A DNA stretch of 64,000 bases from Symsagittifera roscoffensis. Taxonomy: Eukaryota > Xenacoelomorpha > Acoela > Convolutidae. Both the position numbers and the translations under genes were made by a program. The stretch covers positions 55,130,473 to 55,194,472 of the forward strand of contig NC_087062.1 of assembly GCF_963678635.1 (NCBI RefSeq). The letters run 5' to 3'. This document shows positions 11,163-24,154 of this stretch, piece by piece (within the stretch, counting starts at the first letter, position 1; each line of letters begins with the position of its first letter). The notes under the pieces are model-generated. The model did not search any database and had not been told where the DNA came from. It saw only the letters and a program-made list of their open reading frames with translations.

Positions 11163-11760
11163 ATGATGGTCTCTGTCGGTTTTCGATCCAATCAAAATTT
11201 TATTCCTTAAATGTTCGTCCTAAAGTACAACGCTTCTCCTCTAATATTTGCTTAGGTTCATATTTTTAAGGTTTGTTTTTTTTCGATAGTATTTTCGAAC
11301 AGGTTGTATAGACTCTTTCTTTTTTATTTGTAATGAATCCTAATAAACCTGAAAATGAAAACCTACAAATGAGAAGAAACTCATTTCTAAGTAACAACAG
11401 CTTTTTTATGTTGTTTGTGGTGACTTTATGCCTCGATCCTCTATCTTCTTTTTTCATTTTTAAAGTGTTGATACAAAAACAGTACAATGGGGGATGTTAT
11501 CAATTGAAGATGCTCTCAAGATCTTCTAATTGGCTTTTAGTTTGCTTACATTACTTTTGTTTTGAATCACTTTTTCAAAGTATTGTAGTTGGTTAGTAAA
11601 CTCTGTTCGAGAGCTCAACAATTAAAATTTTATGGGCTGTTCTTCCTTAAGCACTTTTTTCAAGGTACGCTGGATGATAGTAAGTATTCACGATTTCTAG
11701 GTTTTTTAACATGCTTGGTTTATTTACATGCTTGTTCGAGCTTAACTATTTCGGAGTTTC

Positions 11761-11802
11761 GCGCAACGAATAACGCGTTGTCAGACACGTTATTCGTTGC
11801 GC
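11761..11802. repeat. Half-tRNA palindrome 2
   Basis: GCGCAACGAATAACGCGT arms around TGTCAG, with one mismatch (ACACG). Confidence 0.9.
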
Positions 11803-12495
11803 AACAGACCCATGAGGTTAGGTGTTAGTTTTTGATTGAGGCAAGATTTTGTTGATAACTGTATGTGAAAAGTTGCTACGCTTCTTGTCTAGTTTCAAGT
11901 AGATTCATGTTTTATTAAGGTTTGTTTTATTTGATAGTACTTTCATATCACTTTTCAAAATCTTGAAGTTGTATAGCGAAATTCTGCTGTAGACTTCATT
12001 TAATTAGAAGTGTATGGTCCGTTCTTCCTTAAGCACTATTCTCAAAGTAATGCTGGATGATAATAAGTGTTCACAACTTTTAGGTTTTTAACATGCTTCT
12101 TTGAGCTTAACTATTACGCAAAAGTGTCTCACGGCAAAAGTAATTTCGAAATAATTTTTTTTTTGGTTTTGTTGTTTGTGAAACTACGCCAATTGTTGTC
12201 GGAAACAGTTTTGGATTTTTCTTCGAAGTTTTTGTTGATGGTGAAAAAGTAATTTTTATCGAAAACGTTCTGTTGAAGTTTTTGAACACTTTCCCTCGTT
12301 TAATTTGTTTGAGATGGCTTCCAATTCTTTAATCACTCTTCATTGTACGTCAAAAAATGGTTTCTAAATAATAATTAGTTTCGGATTTTTGCATAGTAAA
12401 GTAGAATCGTGACGTGGAGCATCTTAAGATTAAAATCATCCTATTCATTCATCTTTTAACTGTTTTATATCTACTTTTGAATAATCAAAAGTAAT

Positions 12496-12568
12496 AGAGT
12501 CTGGCAGCTGTCGAATCTGCAATATGCTAATTTGTAGTTGGACGCGTTATCAGTTGCGCTGCAGAACC
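12496..12568 (-). pseudogene. tRNA-Arg-like copy, type B
   Basis: Same type B changes, with further damage in the anticodon stem (ATATGCTAATTTG on the plus strand). Confidence 0.7.
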
Positions 12569-13171
12569 ATGATGGTCTCTGTCGGTTTTCGATCCAATCA
12601 AAATTTTATTCCTTAAATGTTCGTCCTAAAGTACAACGCTTCTCTTATATTTTTTAGGTTCTTATTTTTTAGTTTTTTTTTCGATAGTATTTTCGAACAG
12701 GTTGTATAGACTCTTTCTTTTTTATTTGTAATTAATCCTAATAAACCTGAAAATGAAAACCTACAAATGAGAAGAAACTCATTTCTAAGTAACAACAGCT
12801 TTTTTATGTTGTTTGTGGTGACTTTATGCCTCGATCCTCTATCTTCTTTTTTCATTTTTAAAGTGTTGATACAAAAACAGTACAATGGGGGATGTTATCA
12901 ATTGAAGATGCTCTCAAGATCTTCTAATTGGCTTTTAGTTTGCTTACATTACTTTTGTTTTGAATCACTTTTTCAAAGTATTGTAGTTGGTTAGTAAACT
13001 CTGTTCTAGAGCTCATCAATTAAAATTTTATGGGCTGTTCTTCCTTAAGCACTTTTTTCAAGGTACGCTGGATGATAGTAAGTATTCACGATTTCTAGGT
13101 TTTTTAACATGCTTCTTTAACATGCTTGGTTTATTTACATGCTTGTTCGAGCTTAACTATTTCGGAGTTTC

Positions 13172-13213
13172 GCGCAACGAATAACGCGTTGTCAGACACG
13201 TTATTCGTTGCGC
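13172..13213. repeat. Half-tRNA palindrome 3
   Basis: Same structure and same single mismatch as the palindrome at 11761. Confidence 0.9.
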
Positions 13214-13905
13214 AACAGACCCATGAGGTTAGGTGTTAGTTTTTGATTGAGGCAAGATTTTGTTGATAACTGTATGTGAAAAGTTGCTACGCTTCTTGTC
13301 TAGTTTCAAGTAGATTCATGTTTTATTAAGGTTTGTTTTATTTGATAGTACTTTCATATCACTTTTCAAAATCTTGAAGTTGTATAGCGAAATTCTGCTG
13401 TAGACTTCATTTAATTAGAAGTGTATGGTCCGTTCTTCCTTAAGCACTATTCTCAAAGTAATGCTGGATGATAATAAGTGTTCACAACTTTTAGGTTTTT
13501 AACATGCTTCTTTGAGCTTAACTATTACGCAAAAGTGTCTCACGGCAAAAGTAATTTCGAAATAATTTTTTTTTGGTTTTGTTGTTTGTGAAACTACGCC
13601 AATTGTTGTCGGAAACAGTTTTGGATTTTTCTTCGAAGTTTTTGTTGATGGTGAAAAAGTAATTTTTATCGAAAACGTTCTGTTGAAGTTTTTGAACACT
13701 TTCCCTCGTTTTATTTGTTTGAGATGGCTTCCAATTCTTTAATCACTCTTCATTGTACGTCAAAAAATGGTTTCTAAATAATAATTAGTTTCGGATTTTT
13801 GCATAGTAAAGTAGAATCGTGACGTGCAGCATCTTAAGAATAAAATCATCCTATTCATTCATATTTTAACTGTTTTATATCTACTTTTGAATAATCAAAA
13901 GTAAT

Positions 13906-13978
13906 AGAGTCTGGCAGCTGTCGATTCTGCAATATGCTGATTTGTAGTTGGGCGCGTTATCAGTTGCGCTGCAAAACC
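13906..13978 (-). pseudogene. tRNA-Arg-like copy, type B
   Basis: Type B T arm (GTCGATTCTGC) and acceptor changes (CTGCAAAACC). Confidence 0.7.
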
Positions 13979-14583
13979 ATGATGGTCTCTGTCGGTTTTT
14001 GATCCAATCAAAATTTTATTCCTTAAATGTTCGTCCTAAAGTACAACGCTTCTCTTATATTTTTTAGGTTCTTATTTTTTAGTTTTTTTTTTCGATAGTA
14101 TTTTCGAACAGGTTGTATAGACTCTTTCTTTTTTTATTTGTAATTAATCCTAATAAACCTGCAAATGAAAACCTACAAATGAGAAGAAACTCATTTCTAA
14201 GTAACAACATCTTTTTTATGTTGTTTGTGGTGACTTTATGCCTCGATCCTCTATCTTCTTTTTTCATTTTTAAAGTGCTGATACAAAAACAGTACAATGG
14301 GGGATGTTATCAATTGAAGATGCTCTCAAGATCTTCTAATTGGCTTTTAGTTTGCTTACATTACTTTTGTTTTGAATCACTTTTTCAAAGTATTGTAGTT
14401 GGTTAGTAAACTCTGTTCTAGAGCTCAACAATTAAAATTTTATGGGCTGTTCTTCCTTAAGCACTTTTTTCAAGGTACGCTGGATGATAGTAAGTATTGA
14501 CGATTTCTAGGTTTTTTAACATGCTTCTTTAACATGCTTGGTTTATTTACATGCTTGTTCGAGCTTAACTATTTCGGAGTTTC

Positions 14584-14625
14584 GCGCAACGAATAACGCG
14601 TTGTCAGACACGTTATTCGTTGCGC
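14584..14625. repeat. Half-tRNA palindrome 4
   Basis: Same 18-bp arms and TGTCAG centre, with the ACACG mismatch. Confidence 0.9.
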
Positions 14626-15323
14626 AACAGACCCATGAGGTTAGGTGTTAGTTTTTGATTGAGGCAACATTTTGTTAATAACTGTATGTGAAAAGTTGCT
14701 ACGCTTCTTGTCTAGTTTCAAGTAGATTCATGTTTTATTAAGGTTTGTTTTATTTGATAGTACTTTCATATCACTTTTCAAAATCTTGAAGTTGTATAGC
14801 GAAATTCTGCTGTAGACTTCATTTAATTAGAAGTGTATGGTCCGTTCTTCCTTAAGCACTATTCTCAAAGTAATGCTGGATGATCATAAGTGTTCACAAC
14901 TTTTAGGTTTTTAACATGCTTCTTTGAGCTTAACTATTACGCAAAAGTGTCTCACGGCAAAAGTAATTTCGAAATAATTTTTTTTGGTTTTGTTGTTTGT
15001 GAAACTACGCCAATTGTTGTCGGAAACAGTTTTGGGTTTTTCTTCGGTGTTTTTGTTGATGCTGAAAAGTTAGTTTTTATCGAAAAAGTTCTGTTGAACT
15101 TCTTACACATTTCACATTTTCACTCGTGTAATTTGGTTGAGATGGCTTTCAATTATTTAATCACTTTTAATTGCACCTCATAAAATGGTTTGTAATTGAT
15201 AAACACTTTTGAACTTTTTCACACTAAAGTAGAATTGTGAAGTGGAACTCTGTTAGCTTAAAATCATCCTTTTCATTCATATTTCAACTGTTTTGTAAGT
15301 ACTTTTGTATAGTAAGAAGTAAT

Positions 15324-15396
15324 CGAGTATGGCAGGATTCGAACCGGGAATCTCCTGATTCGTAGTCAGACGCGTTATCCGTTGCGCCACAGACCC
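15324..15396 (-). pseudogene. tRNA-Arg(ACG)-like copy, type A, damaged T arm
   Basis: D and anticodon arms are intact with anticodon ACG. The T stem (CCCGG/CCTGC) and acceptor (CATACTC) have mismatches. There is no T-run just downstream: TTCTT replaces it. Confidence 0.75.
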
Positions 15397-15716
15397 ATGG
15401 GGCAATGTGTTAGTTATTGTTGGAAGCGATATTTTATTCAATTTCTGTTTGTCAAAAAGTGCTACGCTTCTTGTCATACGTTTTAAGTAGATCATGATAT
15501 ATTAAGGTTTGTTTTAATTGATAGTATTTTCATATCTTTTTAAAAATCTTGAAATTGTGTTGTAAAAGCTGAAGCTCTGCCCTAAAGCTGATTTAATTAA
15601 AAGTGTATGGCCGTTCTACGAAGCACTTTTCTCAAAGTAATGCTGGATGATAATAAGTTTTCACAATTTCCAGGTTTATTTACATGCTTGTTCGAGCTTA
15701 ACTATTTCGGAGTTTC

Positions 15717-15758
15717 GCGCAACGAATAACGCGTTGTCAGACGCGTTTTTCGTTGCGC
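15717..15758. repeat. Half-tRNA palindrome 5
   Basis: Same arms; one mismatch where the right arm reads CGTTTTTCG. Confidence 0.88.
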
Positions 15759-16449
15759 AACAGACCCATGAGGTTAGGTGTTAGTTTTTGATTGAGGCAA
15801 CATCTTGTTAATAACTGTATGTGAAAAGTTGCTTCGCTTCTTGTCTAGTTTCAAGTAGATTCATGATTTATTAAGGTTTGTTTTATTTGATAGTATTTTC
15901 ATATCACTTTTCAAAATCTTGAAGTTGTATAGCGAAATTCTGCTGTAGACTTCATTTAATTAGGAGTGTTTGGTCCGTTCTTCCTTAAGCATTATTCTCA
16001 AAGTAATGCTGGATGATAATAAGTATTCACAATTTTTAGGTTTTTAACATGCTTTTTCGAGCTAAACTATTTAGCAAAAGTTTCTCACGGTAAAAATTAT
16101 TTTCGAAGTGTTTTTTTTTGGTTTTGTTGTTTGGAAATTGCGCCAATTGTTGTCGCAAGCAGTTTTAGATTTTTCTTCGAAGTTTTTGTTGATGCTGAAA
16201 AAGTAATTTTTATCGAAAACGTTCTGTTTAAGTTTTTGAACACTTTCCTTTGTTTAATTTGTTTGAGATGGCTTCCAATTCTTTAATCACTCTTCATTGT
16301 ACGTCAAAAAATGGTTTCTAAATAATTATTAGTTTCGGATTTTGGCATAGTAAAGTAGAATCGTGACGTGGAGCATCTTAAGCTTAAAATTTTCCTATTT
16401 ATTCATCTTTTAACTGTTTTATATCTACTTTTGAATTTTCAAAAGTAAT

Positions 16450-16522
16450 AGAGTCTGGCAGCTGTCGAATCTGCAATCTGCTGATTTGTAGTTGGACGCG
16501 TTATCAGTTGCGCTGTAGAACC
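16450..16522 (-). pseudogene. tRNA-Arg-like copy, type B
   Basis: Type B sequence with loop CTACAAA and acceptor GGTTCTA. Confidence 0.7.
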
Positions 16523-17519
16523 ATGATGGTCTCTGTCGGTTTTCGATCCCATCAAAATTTTATTCCTTAAATGTTCGTCCTAAAGTACAACGCTTCTCTT
16601 ATATTTTTTAGGTTCATATTTTTTAGGTTTTTTTCGATAGTATTTTCGAACAGGTTGTATAGACTCTTTCTTTTTTTTCGTAATTAATCCTAAAACCTGA
16701 AAAAGAAAACCTACAAATGAGAAGAAACTCATTTCTAAGTAACAACAGCTTTTTTATGTTGTTTGTGGTGACTTTATGCCTCGATCCTCTATCTTCTTTT
16801 TTCGTTTTTCTTAAAGTGCTGATACAAAAATAGTACAATGGGGGATGTTATCAATTGAAGATGCTCTCAAGATCTTCTAATTGGCTTTTAGTTTGCTTAC
16901 ATTACTTTTGTTTTGAATCACTTTTTCAAAGTATTGTAGTTGGTTAGTAAACTCTGTTCTAGAGCTCAACAATTAACATTTTATGGGCTGTTCTTCCTTA
17001 AGCACTTTTTTCGCGATTCACTGGATGATAGTAAGTATTCACGATTTCTAGGTTTTTTAACATGCTTGTTTGAGCTTAACTATTACGCAAAAGTGTCTCA
17101 CGGCCAAAAAAAAATTCGAAATTTTTTCTTTTGGTTTTGTTGTTTGTGAAACTACGCCAATTAATGTTGGAAACAATTTTGGTTTTTTTTTTCGGAGTTT
17201 TTGTTGATGCTGAAAAGTTAGTTTTTATCGAATGCATGAGGCTATGTGTTAGTTTTTGTTTGAAGCGACATTTTATTCAATAACTGTTTGTCAAAAATTG
17301 CTACGCTTCTTGTCTTACGTTTTAAGTAGGTTCATGATTTCATATCTTTTTAAAAATCTTGAAGTTGTGTTGTAAAACTCTGCCCTAAAGCTGATTTAAT
17401 TAAAAGTGTATGGCCGTTCTACGAAGCACTTTTCTCAAAGTAATGCTGGATGATAATAAGTTTTAACAAATTCCAGGTTTATTTACATGCTTGTTCGAGC
17501 TTAACTATTTCGGAGTTTC

Positions 17520-17561
17520 GCGCAACGAATAACGCGTTGTCAGACGCGTTATTCGTTGCGC
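17520..17561. repeat. Half-tRNA palindrome 6, perfect
   Basis: Perfect 18-bp inverted arms around TGTCAG. Confidence 0.92.
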
Positions 17562-18231
17562 AACAGACCCATGAGATTAAGTGTTAGTTCTTGATTGAGG
17601 CAACTTTTTGTTAATAACTGTATGTGAAAAGTTGCTACGCTTCTTGTCTAGTTTCAAGTAGAGTCATGATTTATTAAGGTTTGTTATATTTGATAGTATT
17701 TTTATATCACTTTTCAAAATCTTGAAGTTGTATAGCGAAATTCTGCTGTAGAGTTCATTTAATTAGAAGTGTATGGGCCGTTCTTCCTTGAGTACTATTC
17801 TCAAACTAATGCTGGATGTTTTTCACAATTTTTGGGTTGTTAACATGCTTTTTCGAGCTACAATATTTAGCAAAAGTTTCTCACGGTACAAATTGTTATC
17901 GAAATAATTTTTTTTTGGTTTTGTTGTTTGTGAAACTACGCCAACAAGTTTGGGTTTTTTTCGGAGTTTTTGTTGATGCTGAAAAGTTAGTTTATGTAGA
18001 AAACGTTCTGTTCAACTTTTTACACATTTTCACTCGTGTAATTTGTTTGAGATGGCTTTCAATTATTTAATCACTTTTAATTGCACCTCATAAAATGGTT
18101 TCTAATTGATAAATATTTTGGAACTTTTTCACACTAAAATAGAATCTCTGTGGAGCACTTTTAGCTTAAAATCATGCTTTGTATTCATATTTCAACTGCT
18201 TTGTAAGTACTTTTGTATAGTAAGAAGTAAT

Positions 18232-18304
18232 CGAGTCTGGCAGGATTCGAACCTGCAATCTCCTGATTCGTAGTCAGACGCGTTATCCGTTGCGCCACAG
18301 ACCC
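18232..18304 (-). tRNA. tRNA-Arg(ACG), intact cloverleaf, block 2
   Basis: The 73 nt are identical to the copies at 3467 and 4229: all stems pair, the anticodon is ACG, and the A and B boxes are intact. The flank differs. The expected terminator reads TTCTT on the minus strand and the next T4 is roughly 70 bases away, so any transcript would be longer. It may be functional with a long trailer or may be silent. Confidence 0.7.
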
Positions 18305-18984
18305 ATGAGGCAATGTGTTAGTTATTGTTGGAATTGATATTTTATTCAATAACTATTTGTCAAAAATTGCTACGCTTCTTGTCATACGTTTTAAGTAGGT
18401 TCATGATATATTAAGGTTTGTTTTAATTGATAGTATTTTCATATCTTTTCAAAATCTTGAAGTTGTATAGTGAAATTCTGCTGTAGACTTCATTTAATTA
18501 GAAGTGTTTGGGCCGTTCTTCCTTGAGCACTATTCTCAAAGTAATGCTGGATGTTTTTCACAATTTTTGGGTTGTTAACATGCTTTTTCGAGCTACAATA
18601 TTTAGCAAAAGTTTCTCACTGTACAAGTTGTTTTCGAAGTGATTTTTTTGGTTTCGTTGTTTAAGAAATTACGCCAATTGTTGTCGCAAGCAGTTTAGGA
18701 TTTTTCTTCGAAGTTTTTGTTGATGCTGAATGAAAAAGTAATTTTTATTGAAAACCTTCTGTTGAAGTTTTTGAACACTTTCCCTTGTGTAATTTGTTTG
18801 AGATGGCTTCCAATTTTTTAATCACTTTTCATTTCACGTCACGAAATGGTTTCTAAATGATTATTAGTTTCGAATTTTTCAATAGTAAAGTAGAATCGTG
18901 GCGTGGAGCATCTTTAGCTTGAAATCATTCTATTTATTCACCTTTTAACTGTTTTATATCTACTTTTGAATAATCAAAAGTAAT

Positions 18985-19057
18985 AGAGTCTGGCAGCTGT
19001 CGAATCGGCAATCTGCTGATTCGTAGTTGGACGCGTTATCAGTTGCGCTGCAGAACC
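18985..19057 (-). pseudogene. tRNA-Arg-like copy, type B
   Basis: Type B with the ACG loop kept (GATTCGTAG on the plus strand), but the anticodon and T stems are mispaired. Confidence 0.7.
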
Positions 19058-19701
19058 ATGATGGTCTCTCTCGGTTTTCGATCCAATCAAAATTTTATTC
19101 CTTAAATGTTCGTCCTAAAGTACAACTCTTCTCCTCTTTTATTTGTTTAGGTTCATTTTTTTAAGGTTTGTTTATTTTTTTTTCGATAGTATTTTCGAAC
19201 AGGTTGTACAGACTCTTTCTTTTTTATTCGTACTTAATCCTATTAAACCTAAAAATGAAAACCTACAAATGAGAAGAAACAGCTTTTTTTATGTTGTTTG
19301 GTGACTTTATGCCTCGATCTTCTATCTTCTTTTTTCATTTTTCTTAAAGTGTCTCACAGCAAAAAAAAATTTTGGTTTTGTTGTTTGTGAAACTACGCCA
19401 AGTAATGTCGGAAACAATTTTGGGTTTTTTTCGGAGTTTTTGTTGATGCTGAAAAGTTAGTTTTTGTAGAAAACGTTCTGTTGAACTTTTTACACATTTT
19501 CACTCGTATAATTTATTTGAGATGGCTTTCAATTATTTAATCACTTTTATTTGCACCTCATAAAATGGTTTCTAATTGATAAATAGTTTGGAACTTTTTC
19601 ACACTAAAATTGAATCTTTGTGGAGCACTTTAAGCTAAAAATCATTCTTTTTATTCATATTTCAACTGCTTTGTAAGTACTTTTGTATAGTAAGAAGTAA
19701 T

Positions 19702-19774
19702 CGAGTCTGGCAGGATTCGAACCTGCAATCTCCTGATTCGTAGTCAGACGCGTTATTCGTTGCGCAACAGACCC
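19702..19774 (-). tRNA. tRNA-Arg(ACG)-like, near intact, hairpin-type D arm
   Basis: Acceptor, anticodon and T arms match the intact copies. The D arm is the palindrome variant TTGCGCAACGAATAACGC, so the D loop has GAATAA for GGATAA and base 9 is T. It looks like a join between an intact 3' half and the 5' half found in the hairpins. It lacks the close T-run. Pseudogene status is quite possible. Confidence 0.55.
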
Positions 19775-20461
19775 ATGAGGTTAGGTGTTAGTTTTTGATT
19801 GAGGCAACATCTTGTTAATAACTGTATGTGAAAAGTTGCTACGCTTCTTGTCTAGTTTCAAGTAGATTCATGTTTTATTAAGGTTTGTTTTATTTGTTAG
19901 TTTTTTCATATCACTTTTCAAAATCTTGAAATTGTATAGCGAAATTCTGCTGTAGACTTCATTTAATTAGAAGTGTATGGTCCGTTCTTCCTTAAGCACT
20001 ATTCTCAAAGTAATGCTGGATGATAATAACTATTCACAATTTTTAGGTTTTTAACATGCTTCTTTGAGCTTAACTATTACGCAAAAGTGTCTCACGGCAA
20101 AAATAGTTTCGAAAATTTTTTTTTTGGTTTTGTTGTTTGTGAAACTACGCCAATTGTTGTCGGAAACAGTTTTGGGTTTTTCTTCGCAGTTTTTGTTGAC
20201 TGAAAAGTTAGTTTTAATCGAAAAAGTTCTGTTGAACTTTTTACACATTTCACATTTTCACTCGTGTAATTTGTTTGAGATGGCTTTCAATTATTTAATC
20301 ACTTTTAATTGGACCTCATAAAATGGTTTGTAATTGATAAACACTTTTGAACTTTTTCACACTAAAGTAGAATTGTGAAGTGGAACTCTGTTAGCTTAAA
20401 ATCATCCTTTTCATTCATATTTCAACTTTTTTGTAAGTACATTTTTATAGTAAGAAGTAAT

Positions 20462-20534
20462 CGAGTCTGGCAGGATTCGAACCGGCAATCTCCAGATTCG
20501 TTGTCAGACGCGTTATCCGTTGCGCCACAGACCC
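20462..20534 (-). pseudogene. tRNA-Arg-like copy, type A, degenerate
   Basis: U33 is lost (loop CAACGAA), and there are mismatches in the anticodon stem and T stem (GCCGG/CCTGC). Confidence 0.72.
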
Positions 20535-20841
20535 ATGAGGCAATGTGTTAGTTTTTGTTGGAAGCGATATTTTATTCAATAACTGTTTGTCAAAAAGTGC
20601 TACGCTTCTTGTCATACGTTTCAAGTAGGTTCATGATATATTAAGGTTTGTTTTAATTGATAGTATTTTCATATCTTTTTAGAAGTCTTGAAATTGTGTT
20701 TTAAAACTCTGTCCTAAAGCTGATTTAATTAAAAGTGTATGGCCGTTCCACTTTTCTCAAAGTAATGCTGGATGATAATAAGTTTTCACAATTTCCAGGT
20801 TTATTTACATGCGTGTTCGAGCTTAACTATTTCGGAGTTTC

Positions 20842-20883
20842 GCGCAACGAATAACGCGTTGTCAGACGCGTTATTCGTTGCGC
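20842..20883. repeat. Half-tRNA palindrome 7, perfect
   Basis: Perfect 18-bp inverted arms around TGTCAG. Confidence 0.92.
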
Positions 20884-21560
20884 AACAGACCCATGAGGTT
20901 AGGTGTTAGTTTTTGATTGAGGCAACATTTTGTTAATAACTGTATGTGAAAAGTTGCTACGCTTCTTGTCTAGTTTCAAGTAGATTCATGATTTATTAAG
21001 GTTTGTTTTATTTGATAGTATTTTCATATCACTTTTCAAAATCTTGAAGTTGTATAGGGAAATTCTGCTGTAGACTTCATTTCATTAGAAGTGTATGGTC
21101 CGTTCTTCCTTAAGCACTATTCTCAAAGTAATGCTGGATGATAATAAGTATTCACAATTTTTAGGTTTTTAACATGCTTTTTCGAGCTAAACTATTTAGC
21201 AAAAAAATTATTTTCGAAGTGATCTTTTTTGGTTTTGTTGTTTGTGAAATTACGCCAATTGTTGTCGCAAGCAGTTTTGGATTTTTCTTCGAAGTTTTTG
21301 TTGATGCTGAAAAGTAATTTTTATCGAAAACGTTCTGTTGAAGTTTTTGAACACTTTCCCTCGTGTAATTTGTTTGAGATGGCTTCCAATTCTTTAATCA
21401 CTCTTCATTGTACGTCAAAAAATGGTTTATAAATAATTATTAGTTTCGGATTTTTGCATAGTAAAGTAGACTCGTGACGTGGAGCATCTTAAGCTTAAAA
21501 TCATCCTGTTTATTCATCTTTTAACTGTTTTATATGTACTTTTGAATAATCAAAAGTAAT

Positions 21561-21633
21561 AGAGTCTGGCAGCTATTGAATCTGCAATCTGCTGATTTGT
21601 AGTTGGACGCGTTATCAGTTGCGCTGCAGAACC
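21561..21633 (-). pseudogene. tRNA-Arg-like copy, type B
   Basis: Type B with an extra T-loop change (AGCTATTGAATC on the plus strand). Confidence 0.7.
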
Positions 21634-22575
21634 ATGATGGTCTCTGTCGGTTTTCGATCCAATCAATATTTTATTCCTTAAATGTTCGTCCTAAAGTACA
21701 ACGCTTCTCTTATATTTTTTTAGGTTAATATTTTTTAGTTTTTTTTCGATAGTATTTTCGAACAGGTTGTATAGACTCTTTCTTTTTTATTCGTAATTAA
21801 TCCTATTAAACCTGAAAATGAAAACCTACAAATGAGAAGAAACTCATTTCTAAGTAACAACAGCTTTTTTATGTTGTTTGTGGTGACTTTATGCATCGAT
21901 CCTCTATCTTCTTTTTTCATTTTTCTTAAAGTGCTGATACAAAAATAGTACAATGGGGGATGTTATCAATTGAAGAAGCTCTCAAGATCTTCTAATTGGC
22001 TTTTAGTTTGCTAACATTCCTTTTGTTTTGAATCACTTTTTCAAAGTATTGTAGTTGGTTAGTAAACTCTGTTCTAGAGCTCAACAATTAAAATTTTATG
22101 GGCTGTTCTTCCTTAAGCACTTTTTTCGAGATACGCTGGATGATAGTAAGTATTCATGATTTCTAGGTTTTTAACATGCTTCTTTGAGCTTAACTATTAC
22201 GCAAAAGTGTCTCACGGCAAAAAAAAATTCGAAATATTTTTTTTTGGTTTTGTTTTTTGTGAAACTACGCCAATTAAGGTTGGAAACAATTTTGGTTTTT
22301 TTTCGGAGTTTTTGTTGATGCTGAAAAGTTAGTTTTTATCGAAAACGTTCTGTTGAACTTTTTACACATTTTCATTCGTGTAATTTGTTTGAGATGGCTT
22401 TCAATTAATTAATCACTTTTAATTGCACCTCATAAAATGGTTTCTAAATGATTATTAGTTTCGAATTTTTGCATAGTAAAGTAGAATCGTGGCGTGGAGC
22501 ATCTTTAGATTGAAATCATCCTATTTATTCATCTTTTAACTCTTTTATATCTACTTTTGAATAATCAAAAGTGAT

Positions 22576-22648
22576 AGAGTCTGGCAGCTGTCAAATCGGC
22601 AATCTGCTGATTCGTAGTTGGACGAGTTATCAGTTGCGCTGCAGAACC
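22576..22648 (-). pseudogene. tRNA-Arg-like copy, type B
   Basis: Type B with a damaged B box (GTCAAATCGGC on the plus strand). Confidence 0.7.
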
Positions 22649-23326
22649 ATGATGGTCTCTGTCGGTTTTCAATCCAATCAAAATTTTATTCCTCAAATGT
22701 TCGTCCTAAAGTACAACTCTTCTCCTCTTATATTTGTTTAGGTTCATGTTTTTAAGGTTTGTTTATTTTTTTTCGATAGTATTTTCGAACATGTTGTATA
22801 GACTCTTTCTTTTTTATTCGTACTTAATCCTATTAAACCTAAAAATGAAAACCTACAAATGAGAAGAAACTCATTTCTAAGTAACAACAGCTTTTTATGT
22901 TGTTTGTGGTGACTTTATGCCTCGATCTTCTATCTTCTTTTTTCATTTTTCTTAAAGTGTCTCACAGCAAAAAAAAAATTCGAAATAATTTTTTTTTGGT
23001 TTTGTTGTTTGTGAAACTACGCCAAGTAATGTCGGAAACAATTTTGGTTTTTTTCGGAGTTTTTGTTGATGCTGAAAAGATAGTTTTTGTAGAAAACGTT
23101 CTGTTGAACTTTTTACACATTTTCACTCGTGTAATTTGTTTGAGATGGCTTTCAATTATTTAATCACTTTTAATTGCACCTCATAAAATGGTTTTTAATT
23201 GATAAATAGTTTTGAACTTTTTCACACTAAAGTAGAATCGTGTAGTGGAGCACTTTTAGCTTAAAATCATCCTTTTCATTCATATTTCAACTTCTTTGTA
23301 AGTACTTTTGTATAGTAAGAAGTTAT

Positions 23327-23399
23327 CGAGTCTGGCAGGATTCGAACCTGCAATCTCCTGATTCGTAGTCCGACGCGTTATCCGTTGCGCCACAGACCC
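23327..23399 (-). pseudogene. tRNA-Arg(ACG)-like copy, one anticodon-stem mismatch
   Basis: Identical to the intact copies except TCGGA in the anticodon stem, giving one G-A mismatch. No close T-run. Confidence 0.65.
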
Positions 23400-24081
23400 A
23401 TGAGGGAATGTGTAAGTTATTGTTGGAAGCAATATTTTATTCAATAACTGTTTGTCAAAAAGTGCAACGCTTCTTGTCATACGTTTTAAGTAGGTTCATG
23501 ATATATTAAGGTTTGTTTTAATTGATAGTATTTTCATATCTTTTTAAAAATCTTGAAGCTGTGTTGTAAAACTCTGCCCTAAACCTGATTTAATTAAAAG
23601 TGTATGGTCGTTCTATGAAGCATTTTTCTCAAAGTAATGCTGGATGATCATAAGTCTTCACAAATTCCAGGTTTATTTACATGCTTGTTCGAGCTTAACT
23701 ATTTCGCAAAAGTTACTCACGGCAACAAAATTCTTTTCAAATTGATTTGTTTTTTGGTTTCATTGTTTGTGAAACTTCGCAAATTGTTGTGGCAAGCAGT
23801 TTTGGGTTTATCTTTGAAGTTTTTGTTGACGTTGAAAAAGTAATTCTTATCAAAAACAATCTGTTGAATTTTTTGAAATTTTTCACTCGTGTAATTTGTT
23901 CGAGATGGCTTTCAGTTCTTTGATAATTTTTCATTGCACCTCATAAAGTGGTTTCTAATTGATAATTAGTTTTGATCTTTTTCACACTTAAGTAGAATTG
24001 TGCAGTGGAACAAATTTAGCCTAAAATCATCCTTTTCATTCATCTTCACACTGTTTTATTTGTATTTTCTGATAGTAAAAT

Positions 24082-24154
24082 CCATGCTGGCAGGTGTCGA
24101 ATCTGTAATCTCCTGATTCGATGTTAGACGCGTTATCAGTTGCGCTACAGAACC
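24082..24154 (-). pseudogene. tRNA-like copy, type C, strongly altered
   Basis: Reads CTGGCAGGTGTCGAATCTG and GATTCGATGTTAGACG on the plus strand; both acceptor and anticodon stem are broken. Confidence 0.65.

Larger units (their letters stand above)
10360..14583. repeat. Three 1.4-kb higher-order repeats
   Basis: The units run 10360-11760, 11761-13171 and 13172-14583 (1401, 1411 and 1412 bp). Each begins with the half-tRNA hairpin, then carries one type B tRNA-like copy (11090, 12496, 13906) and the type B segment. The second and third units are almost identical. Confidence 0.88.
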